This document shows, piece by piece, positions 16,101-21,666 of a DNA stretch of 21,666 nucleotides. The notes below the pieces were generated by a model that made no database searches, was not told the origin of the DNA, and was given only the letters and a program-made list of their open reading frames with translations. Source of the stretch: JBFKMV01 sp041629655 (lineage in GTDB: Bacteria > Acidobacteriota > Polarisedimenticolia > Polarisedimenticolales > Polarisedimenticolaceae); the NCBI GenBank assembly GCA_041629655.1, contig JBFKMV010000068.1:1-21666 (forward strand), in the 5' to 3' direction. The position numbers and the translations under genes were made by a program. The stretch's first letter is position 1; every line of letters begins with the position of its first letter.

Positions 16101-16497
16101 GGTGGCCACCTTCGTCAAGGAGGGCGTGGCCTACCTCGGCGAGCGCGAGGAGCCGTTGACGGTGCGCATCGAGAACGCGGCCGCGACCGCGACCGCGGAG
16201 CGGGCCCCGGCAGCCGGCGCCCCGCGCTCCGGCCGTCGCGTCAGCTTCGGCACCGTGCCCGAGTTCGCCTTTCAGGGCCCCGGCGTCCGGGTGGATTCCG
16301 TGCTCCCGGACTCGCCGGCCGCACGGGCCGGGCTGCGCGCCGGCGACGTGCTGGTGCGCATCGACGAGCACGAGATCGAGAACCTGCGCCGGTTCTCCGA
16401 GGTGCTGCGGACGCTCGAGCCGGGCCAGACCGTGCGCGCCACCGTGGAGCGTGACGGGACTCCGGTCACGGTCGACGTCACGGTCGTGGCCCGCTGA
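13105..16497 (+). CDS. Exported three-domain metallopeptidase: M1-like + M28 + PDZ
   Basis: 1130 residues from GTG 13105, chosen because AAGGAG lies five nt upstream and the start yields a signal peptide ending at LPALAA. Residues about 30-450 are an M1-like gluzincin: HEILHNWWG (His303, Glu304, His307), third ligand Glu325 in NWAEGLT, and Tyr382 in EAVGYGKTL at the place of the M1 catalytic tyrosine. The GAMEN exopeptidase motif is absent; the matching region reads ENFWETGYGMPS. Residues 545-700 form a spacer domain. Residues 730-1012 are an M28 peptidase with PA-less core: His826, Asp850, Glu884/885, Asp913 and His983 (HHRPGDTPDKV). Residues 1045-1128 are a PDZ domain (VLPDSPAARAGLRAGDVLV). 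All metal ligands are present in both peptidase domains. It should degrade peptides outside the cytoplasm. It ends 8 nt from the convergent CHRD gene. Confidence 0.9.
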   Translation: MIRKLVAPRRLIVLSLLLTVLPALAAETAGTLRHDLAVELIPADRLLRVTDRVALPPGAPGEFLLNAALTIRDSSPPVEELPLGDVAPFFGINAAPDAERRLELKRYRPRSAPPGGVLTLTYDGAFDFGLSDAREEYTRGFRETAGIVGPDGVYLAGDGFWYPRFDDGLIEFAIDVALPAGWHAISQGSGTSRDERGHARWDSGAAMEEIYLVGGPLQVWSDAAGAVEALVYLRERDDALASKYLTTTAQYVELYRNLIGPYPYGKFALVENFWETGYGMPSFTLLGPTVIRFPFILHSSYPHEILHNWWGNSVFVDYASGNWAEGLTAYLADHLVQEQRGKGEEHRRNTLQKYRNYVKQGRDFPLSEFRSRHSAATEAVGYGKTLMVFHMLRRQAGDEAFTRALQRFYREQRGRRASWDDLRTVFEGVTDEDLSWFFEQWVARPGAPSLALEVSEIDERDGRWSVLGSIRQVQPGQPYAIDLSVVLRTEVGEERAQVRFEDREMPFAMTVTARPLLLALDPQFDVFRQLDPREIPPSIGQIFGAPEVLAVLPSRAAAATREAYRALLEGWTSETHAIEIRSDTELPELPTDRAVWVLGRDNRFAGTLFGPAAVEGIDVETEAVTLGGERAPFSGHSLVAIRRHPGNVEQAIGWLVVDPLEAFPGMGRKLPHYGKYSYLAFEGDEPTNVIKGQWPASGSPLRVDLRPAHARAGRAPELEPERRRALAELPPVFSQRALMEHVARLAAPGMEGRGVGTAGLAAAAEYIAGEFERIGLVPGGDDGTYFQRFTVPRGPDGRPHEVANVIGTLPGTREEWREQSVVVSAHYDHLGRGWPDVHAGDEGRVHPGADDNASGVAVLLELAKNLADGERPARSLVFAAFAAEEAERLGSRHYVAAGRPFPLAGVRGVINLDTVGRLGDGKVSVLGTGTADEWQHIFRGSSFVTGVDSRNVPESAEASDQLSFIERGIPGVQIFTRAHEDHHRPGDTPDKVDGAGLVKVATFVKEGVAYLGEREEPLTVRIENAAATATAERAPAAGAPRSGRRVSFGTVPEFAFQGPGVRVDSVLPDSPAARAGLRAGDVLVRIDEHEIENLRRFSEVLRTLEPGQTVRATVERDGTPVTVDVTVVAR

Positions 16498-16505
16498 GCG
16501 TAGGG

Positions 16506-16991
16506 TCAGTTCTGCCGCAGCTGTCCGCGTACCTCGCCGCCGGGGTGCGCGACGCTGTGGACGTTCACGTAGACGTTGCCGTCGCGCATCGACTGCACGA
16601 TCTCGGGCAGCGTGGCGCCGCACGAGGCGTTGATCACGTTGCCCTGGTTCAGCGTGCCCCGCACCTCGAGCCGGCCGTCGAACCCGCCGGCCGCCGATCC
16701 GACGAGGAACATGATCACGCTGCCGTTCATTCCCGCGGGAGCGCAGTGCAGGTGCGCCCCGGCCACGCCGAGGATGTCGGTGCCGTTGCGGATGTCGAGC
16801 GAGAACTCGATCGAGCTGCGGTCCTGGTTCACGATGAACCGCGCCGCGCCGGTGGTGTCGGTGGCGTGCGGCGGGACCTCCTCGGCCCCGCTCAGGTCGG
16901 CGCGGAACACCAGCACGCCCTCCTGGGCCAACGCGGGGGTGCCGACGAGGAGCAGCAGGGCGAGCGGAAGAACGAGGCGTAGCTTGCGCAT
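16506..16991 (-). CDS. Exported CHRD domain protein
   Basis: 161 residues from ATG 16991; AAGGAG lies eight nt upstream and the signal peptide ends at TPALAQ (residue 23). Almost the whole mature protein is one CHRD domain: FRADLSGAEEVPP (29-41), FSLDIRNG (63-70), GAHLHCAPAGMNG (78-90), VIMFLVG and a terminal GNVYVNVHSVAHPGGEVRGQL (138-158, landmark HSVAHPGGEVRG). The two His-containing motifs of the family are intact. CHRD domains occur in chordin and in many bacterial secreted proteins, where their role is unsettled. Cys83 and Cys124 could pair. A TAAGAA hexamer about 38 nt before the start may be a -10 box. Upstream on the same strand, 185 nt away, is the knottin-like protein gene. Confidence 0.92.
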   Translation of the reverse strand: MRKLRLVLPLALLLLVGTPALAQEGVLVFRADLSGAEEVPPHATDTTGAARFIVNQDRSSIEFSLDIRNGTDILGVAGAHLHCAPAGMNGSVIMFLVGSAAGGFDGRLEVRGTLNQGNVINASCGATLPEIVQSMRDGNVYVNVHSVAHPGGEVRGQLRQN

Positions 16992-17127
16992 CGGTGTCTC
17001 TCCTTGGCTGTAGGGGTTCTTCGCCGTGTTCTTACCGCGTTTGCCGACGGAATCGCGGGAAATCGACGCGGTTGGGGACGGTTTCGGAGGGCCGTTCGAG
17101 GCGTCCCATGCGGGAGCACGACTTGCG

Positions 17128-17161
17128 GGCCGGCCGGAGCTTCCGAGCGCCCCGGCCGGCC
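17128..17161. repeat. Perfect 10-bp inverted repeat (GC-only hairpin)
   Basis: GGCCGGCCGG (17128-17137) and CCGGCCGGCC (17152-17161) flank a 14-nt loop that can form an inner GCT-TCCG-AGC hairpin. It starts 16 nt past the stop of the knottin-like gene at 17177. No U-tract follows on either strand, so it is not a standard intrinsic terminator. It could stabilise the 3' end of that transcript or separate it from the CHRD gene. Confidence 0.6.
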
Positions 17162-17176
17162 TGCAGCGGATCCTGA

Positions 17177-17599
17177 CTACTTGCAGCGACCGCCCTTGCA
17201 GCTCCCGGAGCAACAGTCGTCACCCGATTCGCAGGAGTCTCCACGGCTGCCGCATCCCGGGGCGCACACCTCGCCGGCAGCGCAGCTCGGCGTGGCGTCG
17301 GGGTTGTTGCAGCGCCACTGCCCGTCGGAGCAACAGGTGTGGCCCTCGAAGCAGAAGGGGTTCCCGTTCGTGCCCGGCTCGAGGGCGGGATCGCAGCAGC
17401 CGCCACCCTTGGGACCGCCGCCCTTTCCGGCCGGCGTCACGGGAGCCAGGAACTTCTCGACGATCGCGGCGTCCGAGTCGCCGGAGGGCGCCGCGGCCGC
17501 CTTCTCGTCACCGGCAGGGCCGTCGGACGCCACCACGGCCCAGCCGGCCACGGCCACCGCCACGATCGCGAACAAGCAGAGCAGCTTGACCTTGCGCAT
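17177..17599 (-). CDS. Exported knottin-like Cys-rich protein with conotoxin-type cysteine framework
   Basis: 140 residues from ATG 17599, with an almost perfect ribosome site. Residues 1-24 form a signal peptide; 25-66 are an Ala/Gly/Lys-rich spacer ending in GKGGGPKGGG. From 68 to 139 there are 14 cysteines, an even number. The last six follow C116-x6-C123-x5-CC-x3-C134-x4-C139, the inhibitor cystine-knot order, one residue off the omega-conotoxin MVIIA spacing (x6, x6, none, x3, x4). A second block at 68-97 has two CC pairs. Such a fold is disulfide-locked and should form only after export. Similar Cys-rich stretches occur in myxobacterial and acidobacterial secreted proteins, mostly uncharacterised. 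The gene lies 68 nt downstream of the S8 protease gene on the same strand, so the two may be co-transcribed. Toxin activity is not shown by sequence. Confidence 0.82.
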   Translation of the reverse strand: MRKVKLLCLFAIVAVAVAGWAVVASDGPAGDEKAAAAPSGDSDAAIVEKFLAPVTPAGKGGGPKGGGCCDPALEPGTNGNPFCFEGHTCCSDGQWRCNNPDATPSCAAGEVCAPGCGSRGDSCESGDDCCSGSCKGGRCK

Positions 17600-17602
17600 C
17601 TG

Positions 17603-17611
17603 CACCTCCTT
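17603..17611 (-). promoter_or_regulatory. Near-perfect Shine-Dalgarno site of the knottin-like gene
   Basis: On the minus strand the sequence reads AAGGAGGTG, fully complementary to the 16S rRNA 3' end core, then CAG and the ATG at 17599. It is the strongest ribosome-binding site in the window and suggests high translation. Confidence 0.8.
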
Positions 17612-17667
17612 GGTTTTGCCTCGCTGGCAGGACTGCCCGAATCCTACCCCAACCCGGAGGTCGACGC

Positions 17668-20600
17668 CTACGGGGCGTCGCAGGGATCGGTCAGCGTCTG
17701 CGGCCGCGGGCAGACGGCGCCGCCGGCGTCCTCGTCCCGCTCCGATCCGCTGCTGTCGGTGCCGTAGGAGCCCTCGGCGTCCGCCGTCTGGCCGACCACG
17801 ACGAAGAACAGCGAGGCCGGAGCCGTCGAGACGTCCCACTCGTAGCTGCCGGTGTTGCCGAGGCCGCACTGCTGGCCGCTCCAGGCGTAGCTCTCCAGGT
17901 TGGCCCGGGTCAGCTCGGCGTACTCGATCGCGGCGTCGTCGGCCGAGCAGGCCGGCCCGTAGGTGATCGAGAGCATCCCGGTCCCGGGGTCGTACCCCGT
18001 CACCCGCAGGTCGCCGGTCACCACGCCGCCCGCCTCGCCGGGGGTCGGCGGCGCGCAGTCCAGCGCGCAGTTGGCGATGGTCTCGTCGCTTTCGCACACC
18101 GCATCGCCGCAGCAGTAGTCGAGCGACGGCGCGGTGGTGCAGAGGTTGCCGCCGCTGTTGCAGCGATCGTCGCTGCAGTCCACCGGATTCTCTCCGTCGC
18201 CGTCCCCGCAGCAGAACCGGTTGGCGGGCTTGCCGCTCTGGATCCCGTTACAGTCGTCCGGACAGCTCACGCAGTCCTCGCCGTCGGCGGTCTCGCACAA
18301 GCCGTTGCCGCAGACCTGCGCGCTCTGCGATACGCAGTCGGCGCCGCAGCGCTGGCAGTCCTCGCCGATGTCGCAGGCACCGTCACCGCACACCGGGCAA
18401 TCGAAGCACTGGCTGGTGTCGTACACGCAGTCCACGCTGCAGCCCAGCGTTCCGCCCCCGGTGCAGCCGCGTTGCTGGCAGGTCACCCCGCCGATGTCCG
18501 CGCCGTCGCAGTCCTCGCCGAACTCCAGGACTCCGTTGCCGCAGACGCCGGCGATCTTGCCGCCCGTGACGACCAGCGCGAACACCGCGTCGTCCACCGG
18601 GGTCGCGGTGTGGGCATCCTGGTTGATCTCGAACGCCTCGACCTCGACGGTCCAGGTGCCCGCCTCGGGGTTCTCGATGAACACGTTCTCGACCGTGTCC
18701 ACGCTGTTGGGGCTGCCGCCGGCCGTGGAGTAGTTGCCCGCGTCGAGCCCGTTGTTGCCGTGAAACACGGGACCCGAGGGCGAGATCACCTTCAGGTTGA
18801 GGTCGTTGATCCGGTGCAGCGTGGAGGAGGTCGTGCCGGGCGGGTCGGGATAGACCATCGTGACCTTGAGCTCGGACTCGCCCGCCGGGACGATGATGTC
18901 GTAGCTCGCCTGTTGCCCCAGCGTCAGCGGCTGCTGCTCGTCGACGACGAAGCTGTTCGCGGCGCGCTGCTGCGCCAGCTCCACGTTGGGCCGCCCCCAG
19001 CCCTGGTGCGTGCGGGTCAGGTCGTGGGTCGTGCCGAGGAACGGATACTGCCGGGCGTTGTTGATCGCCAGCGCCTTGATCGTGGAAGCGTGGGGCTGCT
19101 TTTCGAACACGCTGGCACCCTGGGGGTCGGTGCCCCAGAGGTTGTCGGCCCACAGCTGGACCATCAGTCCGACCACGCCCGCCGCCTCGGGCGTCGCCGC
19201 CGAGGTGCCTCCGAAGCCGCTGGTGTAGCCGCCGCCGGTGGTGGTGGTGCGGATGCTGTCGTACCAGTAGTGGAGGTCGGGCTTGATCCGCCCGTCGGCG
19301 GCGGGACCCACCGATGCGCCGTTGGCCCAGGCGTCGTCGGCCGTGTCGAGGGTGTTGTAGTGCCGGACGCCGCCGACGCTGATGATGTTCTTGGCCCAGG
19401 CCTGCGGGCGGCTGCTCTGGTTGCCGGAGTTGGACTGCGACTGCAAGATCGCGATGTCGAGCCGCCAGATGATGTCGTCCATCTCGCTGGACGCGCTGTT
19501 GTACTGGGTCGTGCGGGCGTTGCCCCACGAGTTGGTCTGGAACGACGCGAAGTAGGGCGACTGCTTGAGCTCCTCGGTGTGGGCGAACCGGTCGCCCAGC
19601 GTCTCGTAGTCGGCGAAGATGCCCTGCGCCCCGGGGCAGGGCATGTGGCCGGTCGCCGTGGCGTCGCCGTCCCCGTCCCGGTCTCCGTTGCCGAACACGA
19701 TGCCGTAGGTGCTCGTGCCGTGGCTCTCGGTGTCGTGCGGGCCGTGGAGCATGATCCCGTCGAAGTCCTGGTGCAGCTCCTGGATGCCGGAGTCCAGCAC
19801 CTCGCCGCGCACCCCGTCGCCGCAGTAGCCGAAGCCGCTCTCGACGGCGTCGGCGCCCGAGTCCTGGCGCACCAGGTTCATGTCGGTCTCGGGCGGCGAC
19901 CAGCGGTCGATCCACGCCACCTCGTCGTGCGCCGCCAGCCGGCGGAGCTGTTCGCGGCCGGTCAGCAGCTCGAGCACGTGGCCGCTCGGCCAGTACGCCG
20001 CGATCCGCGCCCCCAGCGCCTCCGCGGCGTCCGCGATCCGGGCCTTGCCCCCCGGGCCCCACTCGAACGCCATCACCCGTACGCGCCGTTGCTCGGCGTC
20101 GTCGCCCCCGTCCCGGATCCAGTCACGCAGCTCCGGCTCCAGGCGGTACCAGGGATGAAAGGCCTCGACCCGTTGCACGAACTCCAGCGCCGCGACGGAA
20201 GCGGCGAACCCCGGCGGCATGCGGACGATCCAGGCGTTGTGCGGGAAGAACGCCAGCGGCTCGGCGCCGCTCGCCTCCAGTGCGGCCCGCCACTCGGGCA
20301 GGCCGATCGTGTGGAACTGCACCAGGAACAGGCGTCCGGTGCCGGGAAGCTCGAAGCCCTCGGCAACCGGGGGCAGCGTCACGCCCGGCGGCGTGGCGCC
20401 GTCGCGAAGCCGCAGCTCGTCACGCAGCGGCCGGGCCTCGGACCACGTTCGCCCGGCGTCGCGGCTGTACGCGAACCACCGATCCAGGCTGTCCTCGGTC
20501 CACGTCGCGAAGGCGGCCCGCCCCGCCGGGTCGCGGCCGGTGACGCCGGGAGCGACACCGGCGGGCGTGACCCGCAGCAGGGTCCGGGCCGTCGCGCCGT

Positions 20601-20742
20601 CGGCGGCGATGCTGTCGACCCAGACCGACGTCAGCTCGCCGGTCGTCTCCAGGACCAGCCGCGGCCGCGGGAGATCCGCGGCCGGCGCGAGCGTCGCGCA
20701 CACCAGCAGCACGCACGGGGAAATCAGGAATCGCGAACGCAT
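17668..20742 (-). CDS. Exported KP-43-like S8 serine protease with Cys-rich repeats and C-terminal beta module
   Basis: 1024 residues from ATG 20742, which gives a signal peptide ending at LAPAA. Residues 23-280 are an N-terminal region with an Asp-box-like SRDAGRTW (93-100), probably a pro-domain. The subtilase core has Asp317 (EVLDSGI), His341 (SHGTSTYG), oxyanion Asn438 (QSNSGN) and Ser514 (GGTSAATPEAAG): a complete catalytic set. Residues about 600-727 form a beta-sandwich as in KP-43 proteases (RINDLNLKVISPSG, VENVFIENPEAGTW). Residues 734-896 contain cysteine-rich CGNG/CGDG repeats such as CGDGACDIGEDC and CGNGLCETADGEDC. Residues 905-1011 match the module at the end of the beta-helix protein (FFVVVG, EGSYGTDS). 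It likely degrades proteins outside the cell. TGGTATTTT (20779-20771) may be an extended -10 promoter. Confidence 0.92.
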   Translation of the reverse strand: MRSRFLISPCVLLVCATLAPAADLPRPRLVLETTGELTSVWVDSIAADGATARTLLRVTPAGVAPGVTGRDPAGRAAFATWTEDSLDRWFAYSRDAGRTWSEARPLRDELRLRDGATPPGVTLPPVAEGFELPGTGRLFLVQFHTIGLPEWRAALEASGAEPLAFFPHNAWIVRMPPGFAASVAALEFVQRVEAFHPWYRLEPELRDWIRDGGDDAEQRRVRVMAFEWGPGGKARIADAAEALGARIAAYWPSGHVLELLTGREQLRRLAAHDEVAWIDRWSPPETDMNLVRQDSGADAVESGFGYCGDGVRGEVLDSGIQELHQDFDGIMLHGPHDTESHGTSTYGIVFGNGDRDGDGDATATGHMPCPGAQGIFADYETLGDRFAHTEELKQSPYFASFQTNSWGNARTTQYNSASSEMDDIIWRLDIAILQSQSNSGNQSSRPQAWAKNIISVGGVRHYNTLDTADDAWANGASVGPAADGRIKPDLHYWYDSIRTTTTGGGYTSGFGGTSAATPEAAGVVGLMVQLWADNLWGTDPQGASVFEKQPHASTIKALAINNARQYPFLGTTHDLTRTHQGWGRPNVELAQQRAANSFVVDEQQPLTLGQQASYDIIVPAGESELKVTMVYPDPPGTTSSTLHRINDLNLKVISPSGPVFHGNNGLDAGNYSTAGGSPNSVDTVENVFIENPEAGTWTVEVEAFEINQDAHTATPVDDAVFALVVTGGKIAGVCGNGVLEFGEDCDGADIGGVTCQQRGCTGGGTLGCSVDCVYDTSQCFDCPVCGDGACDIGEDCQRCGADCVSQSAQVCGNGLCETADGEDCVSCPDDCNGIQSGKPANRFCCGDGDGENPVDCSDDRCNSGGNLCTTAPSLDYCCGDAVCESDETIANCALDCAPPTPGEAGGVVTGDLRVTGYDPGTGMLSITYGPACSADDAAIEYAELTRANLESYAWSGQQCGLGNTGSYEWDVSTAPASLFFVVVGQTADAEGSYGTDSSGSERDEDAGGAVCPRPQTLTDPCDAP

Positions 20743-20770
20743 GAACGGCCCCCCAAAAAAGACGCGCGAC

Positions 20771-20779
20771 AAAATACCA
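20771..20779 (-). promoter_or_regulatory. Possible extended -10 promoter of the S8 protease gene
   Basis: On the minus strand TGG-TATTTT (20779-20771) fits the extended -10 pattern TGnTATAAT in four of six core bases and lies about 28 nt before the ATG at 20742. No convincing -35 is seen, which extended -10 promoters can do without. Confidence 0.3.
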
Positions 20780-20862
20780 TGAAAACCTACAGCACCCGAT
20801 TCCGGATGGCAGGGCCCAGTTGGAGGCGGTAGCTTCACCAGGGGGACGAATCCGCTCACGCG

Positions 20863-20868
20863 TAAGAT
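20863..20868 (+). promoter_or_regulatory. Possible -10 element (TAAGAT) before the terminal gene
   Basis: TAAGAT lies 58 nt before the ATG at 20921, in an AT-richer patch of the divergent gap. No -35 is evident at the right distance. A small hairpin (GGCCG, loop TGTTTT, CGGCC; 20885-20900) would lie in the leader. Confidence 0.22.
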
Positions 20869-20920
20869 GCGTGTATTGAAAGAAGGCCGTGTTTTCGGCC
20901 CGAGGTGGGACAGTACGTCG

Positions 20921-21666
20921 ATGCCGGCCCGCGTCACCGCCTACCAGGTCCTGATCGAGCTGACCGAGGGGCTCGAGGAGGAGCGGCGCGCCATCGCCGA
21001 GACCGTGCACGCGTTCAACGAGCAGCAGGCGATCCCGCGCGACGTGCTGTTCCTGCCGTTGAGCTGGGACAGCTCGGTGCTCCCGCGGCAGAAGCTGCTG
21101 GGGGAGGAGCTGCGCCGGGTCGACTACCTGCTGCTGGTGCTCTCGGACCGCTGGCCGCCGGGCGCCGAGCGCGAGTTCGAGCGGGCGCTGGCCTACCTCC
21201 GCGACGCGCGGCGGCCGATGACCCGGATCGTGGCCTTCTTCAAGCAGGTCCCCGAGCGCCAGCGGGACGACCCGGGTGAGCTGCTGCGGGAGGTGCTCGA
21301 CTTCCGCGAGCATCTCGCGGCCGAGGGCGAGGTCCGCGCCGAATCCTACGCATCCATCCCCGATCTGGAGGACCGTCTCCGGCGGCATCTCACCCACTGG
21401 CTGATCGAGCACGAGCGGCGGCAGGGCGGCCCGGCCGAGCGCCCGGCGGCCGCGCCGCGCGAAGAACGGAGCACTCCCGGGCCCCTGCGTGCCGGGGAGC
21501 CTCGGCCCGAAGACCCCGTCGAGGAGGCCGCGGTCGACGAGGGCGAAGACCGCCTGCCGGTCGATCTGGACACCACCGGCGAGGACGCGGTCGCGCGCCA
21601 GTGGCAGCCGCACCCCCTGGAGGACAACGCGGAGGCGCTCAACGAGTACGGCCTGTTCCTCCAGCG
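20921..21666 (+). CDS. DUF4062/TIR-like N-terminal domain protein, probably with TPR repeats (3' end outside window)
   Basis: The frame is open from ATG 20921 to the window edge; 248 residues are visible. Residues 6-168 resemble the DUF4062 (TIR-like) domain: the helix LEEERRAIAETVHAFNEQ (18-35, with the conserved EER), VLFLPLSWD (42-50), VDYLLLVLSDRW (67-78), the EREFERALAYL helix (83-93) with paired glutamates, and RIVAFFKQVP (102-111). Residues 169-225 are a charged Pro/Glu-rich linker. From about 229, HPLEDNAEALNEYGLFLQ looks like the first helix of a TPR array. No signal peptide is seen, so it should be cytoplasmic. Family knowledge links such domains to signalling and sometimes to NTPase or TPR sensors in defence; no catalytic activity can be shown here. 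The ribosome site (GAGGTGG near 20903) is distant and weak, so the start is less certain than the frame. Confidence 0.75.
   Translation, partial: MPARVTAYQVLIELTEGLEEERRAIAETVHAFNEQQAIPRDVLFLPLSWDSSVLPRQKLLGEELRRVDYLLLVLSDRWPPGAEREFERALAYLRDARRPMTRIVAFFKQVPERQRDDPGELLREVLDFREHLAAEGEVRAESYASIPDLEDRLRRHLTHWLIEHERRQGGPAERPAAAPREERSTPGPLRAGEPRPEDPVEEAAVDEGEDRLPVDLDTTGEDAVARQWQPHPLEDNAEALNEYGLFLQ

Noticed and set aside
18472..20832. 786-codon open frame on the plus strand
   Set aside because: It is antisense to the S8 protease gene, which has a full catalytic set. The translation is Val/Ala/Arg/His-rich and has no recognisable domain.
1..21666. CRISPR arrays, tRNA or rRNA genes, insertion sequences, phage genes
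   Set aside because: Looked for on both strands; no regularly spaced direct repeats, cloverleaf, rRNA-like blocks, transposase or phage motifs were seen.

Overview
The window looks like chromosomal DNA from a GC-rich, Gram-negative environmental bacterium. By eye it is about 70% G+C, with very strong G/C at third codon positions, which is why long open frames appear opposite almost every gene. Evidence for the lineage is indirect: cysteine-rich 'CGDGxxDxGExCDDGN' repeats, KP-43-like S8 and M28 secreted peptidases, CHRD, DUF11 and SdrD-B-like domains, and C-terminal modules ending in an 'EGSLGxDSxxxER' signature. This mix is familiar from Acidobacteriota (Thermoanaerobaculia/Polarisedimenticolia-like) and, less so, Myxococcota. 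I favour Acidobacteriota with moderate confidence. I see no phage genes, insertion sequences, tRNA, rRNA or CRISPR array, and no gene-free stretch over 300 bases.

Layout. Bases 1-933 hold the 3' end of a large secreted cysteine-rich/SdrD-B protein, closed by a strong intrinsic terminator. 1088-2521 is a secreted right-handed beta-helix protein. 2644-4292 pairs ribosomal protein L28 (rpmB) with an exported M28 zinc carboxypeptidase that starts 5 nt after the rpmB stop. On the minus strand, 8858 down to 4305 is a compact metal-transport operon: an exported phosphodiesterase/alkaline phosphatase-like protein, a natural fusion of an SO_0444/DUF318-type efflux permease with a ZnuC-type ATPase, a ZnuB-type permease and a ZnuA-type lipoprotein. 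9051-12998 carries exported proteins of unknown role: CBM9-like/DUF11, a 140-residue Cys-rich protein, a stand-alone TonB-C domain protein and a seven-repeat beta-propeller. 13105-16497 encodes a 1130-residue M1-M28-PDZ peptidase. On the minus strand, 20742 down to 16506 encodes a 1024-residue KP-43-like S8 protease, a 140-residue protein with a conotoxin-type cystine-knot framework, and a CHRD protein. The last gene (20921 onward, cut by the window edge) begins with a DUF4062/TIR-like domain and appears to enter TPR repeats.

How it fits together. About twelve of the seventeen genes encode exported or lipid-anchored proteins, and four catalytic peptidase domains (two M28, one M1-like, one S8) lie within 18 kb, so this is an exoproteome-rich region suited to protein scavenging. 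Three of those domains and the phosphodiesterase are expected to need zinc or similar metals, and the zinc-type transport operon sits among them; a functional link is only an inference. The items most worth following are the permease-ATPase fusion, the protease next to a conotoxin-like knottin precursor, the three-part M1-M28-PDZ peptidase, and the C-terminal module shared by the beta-helix protein and the S8 protease.
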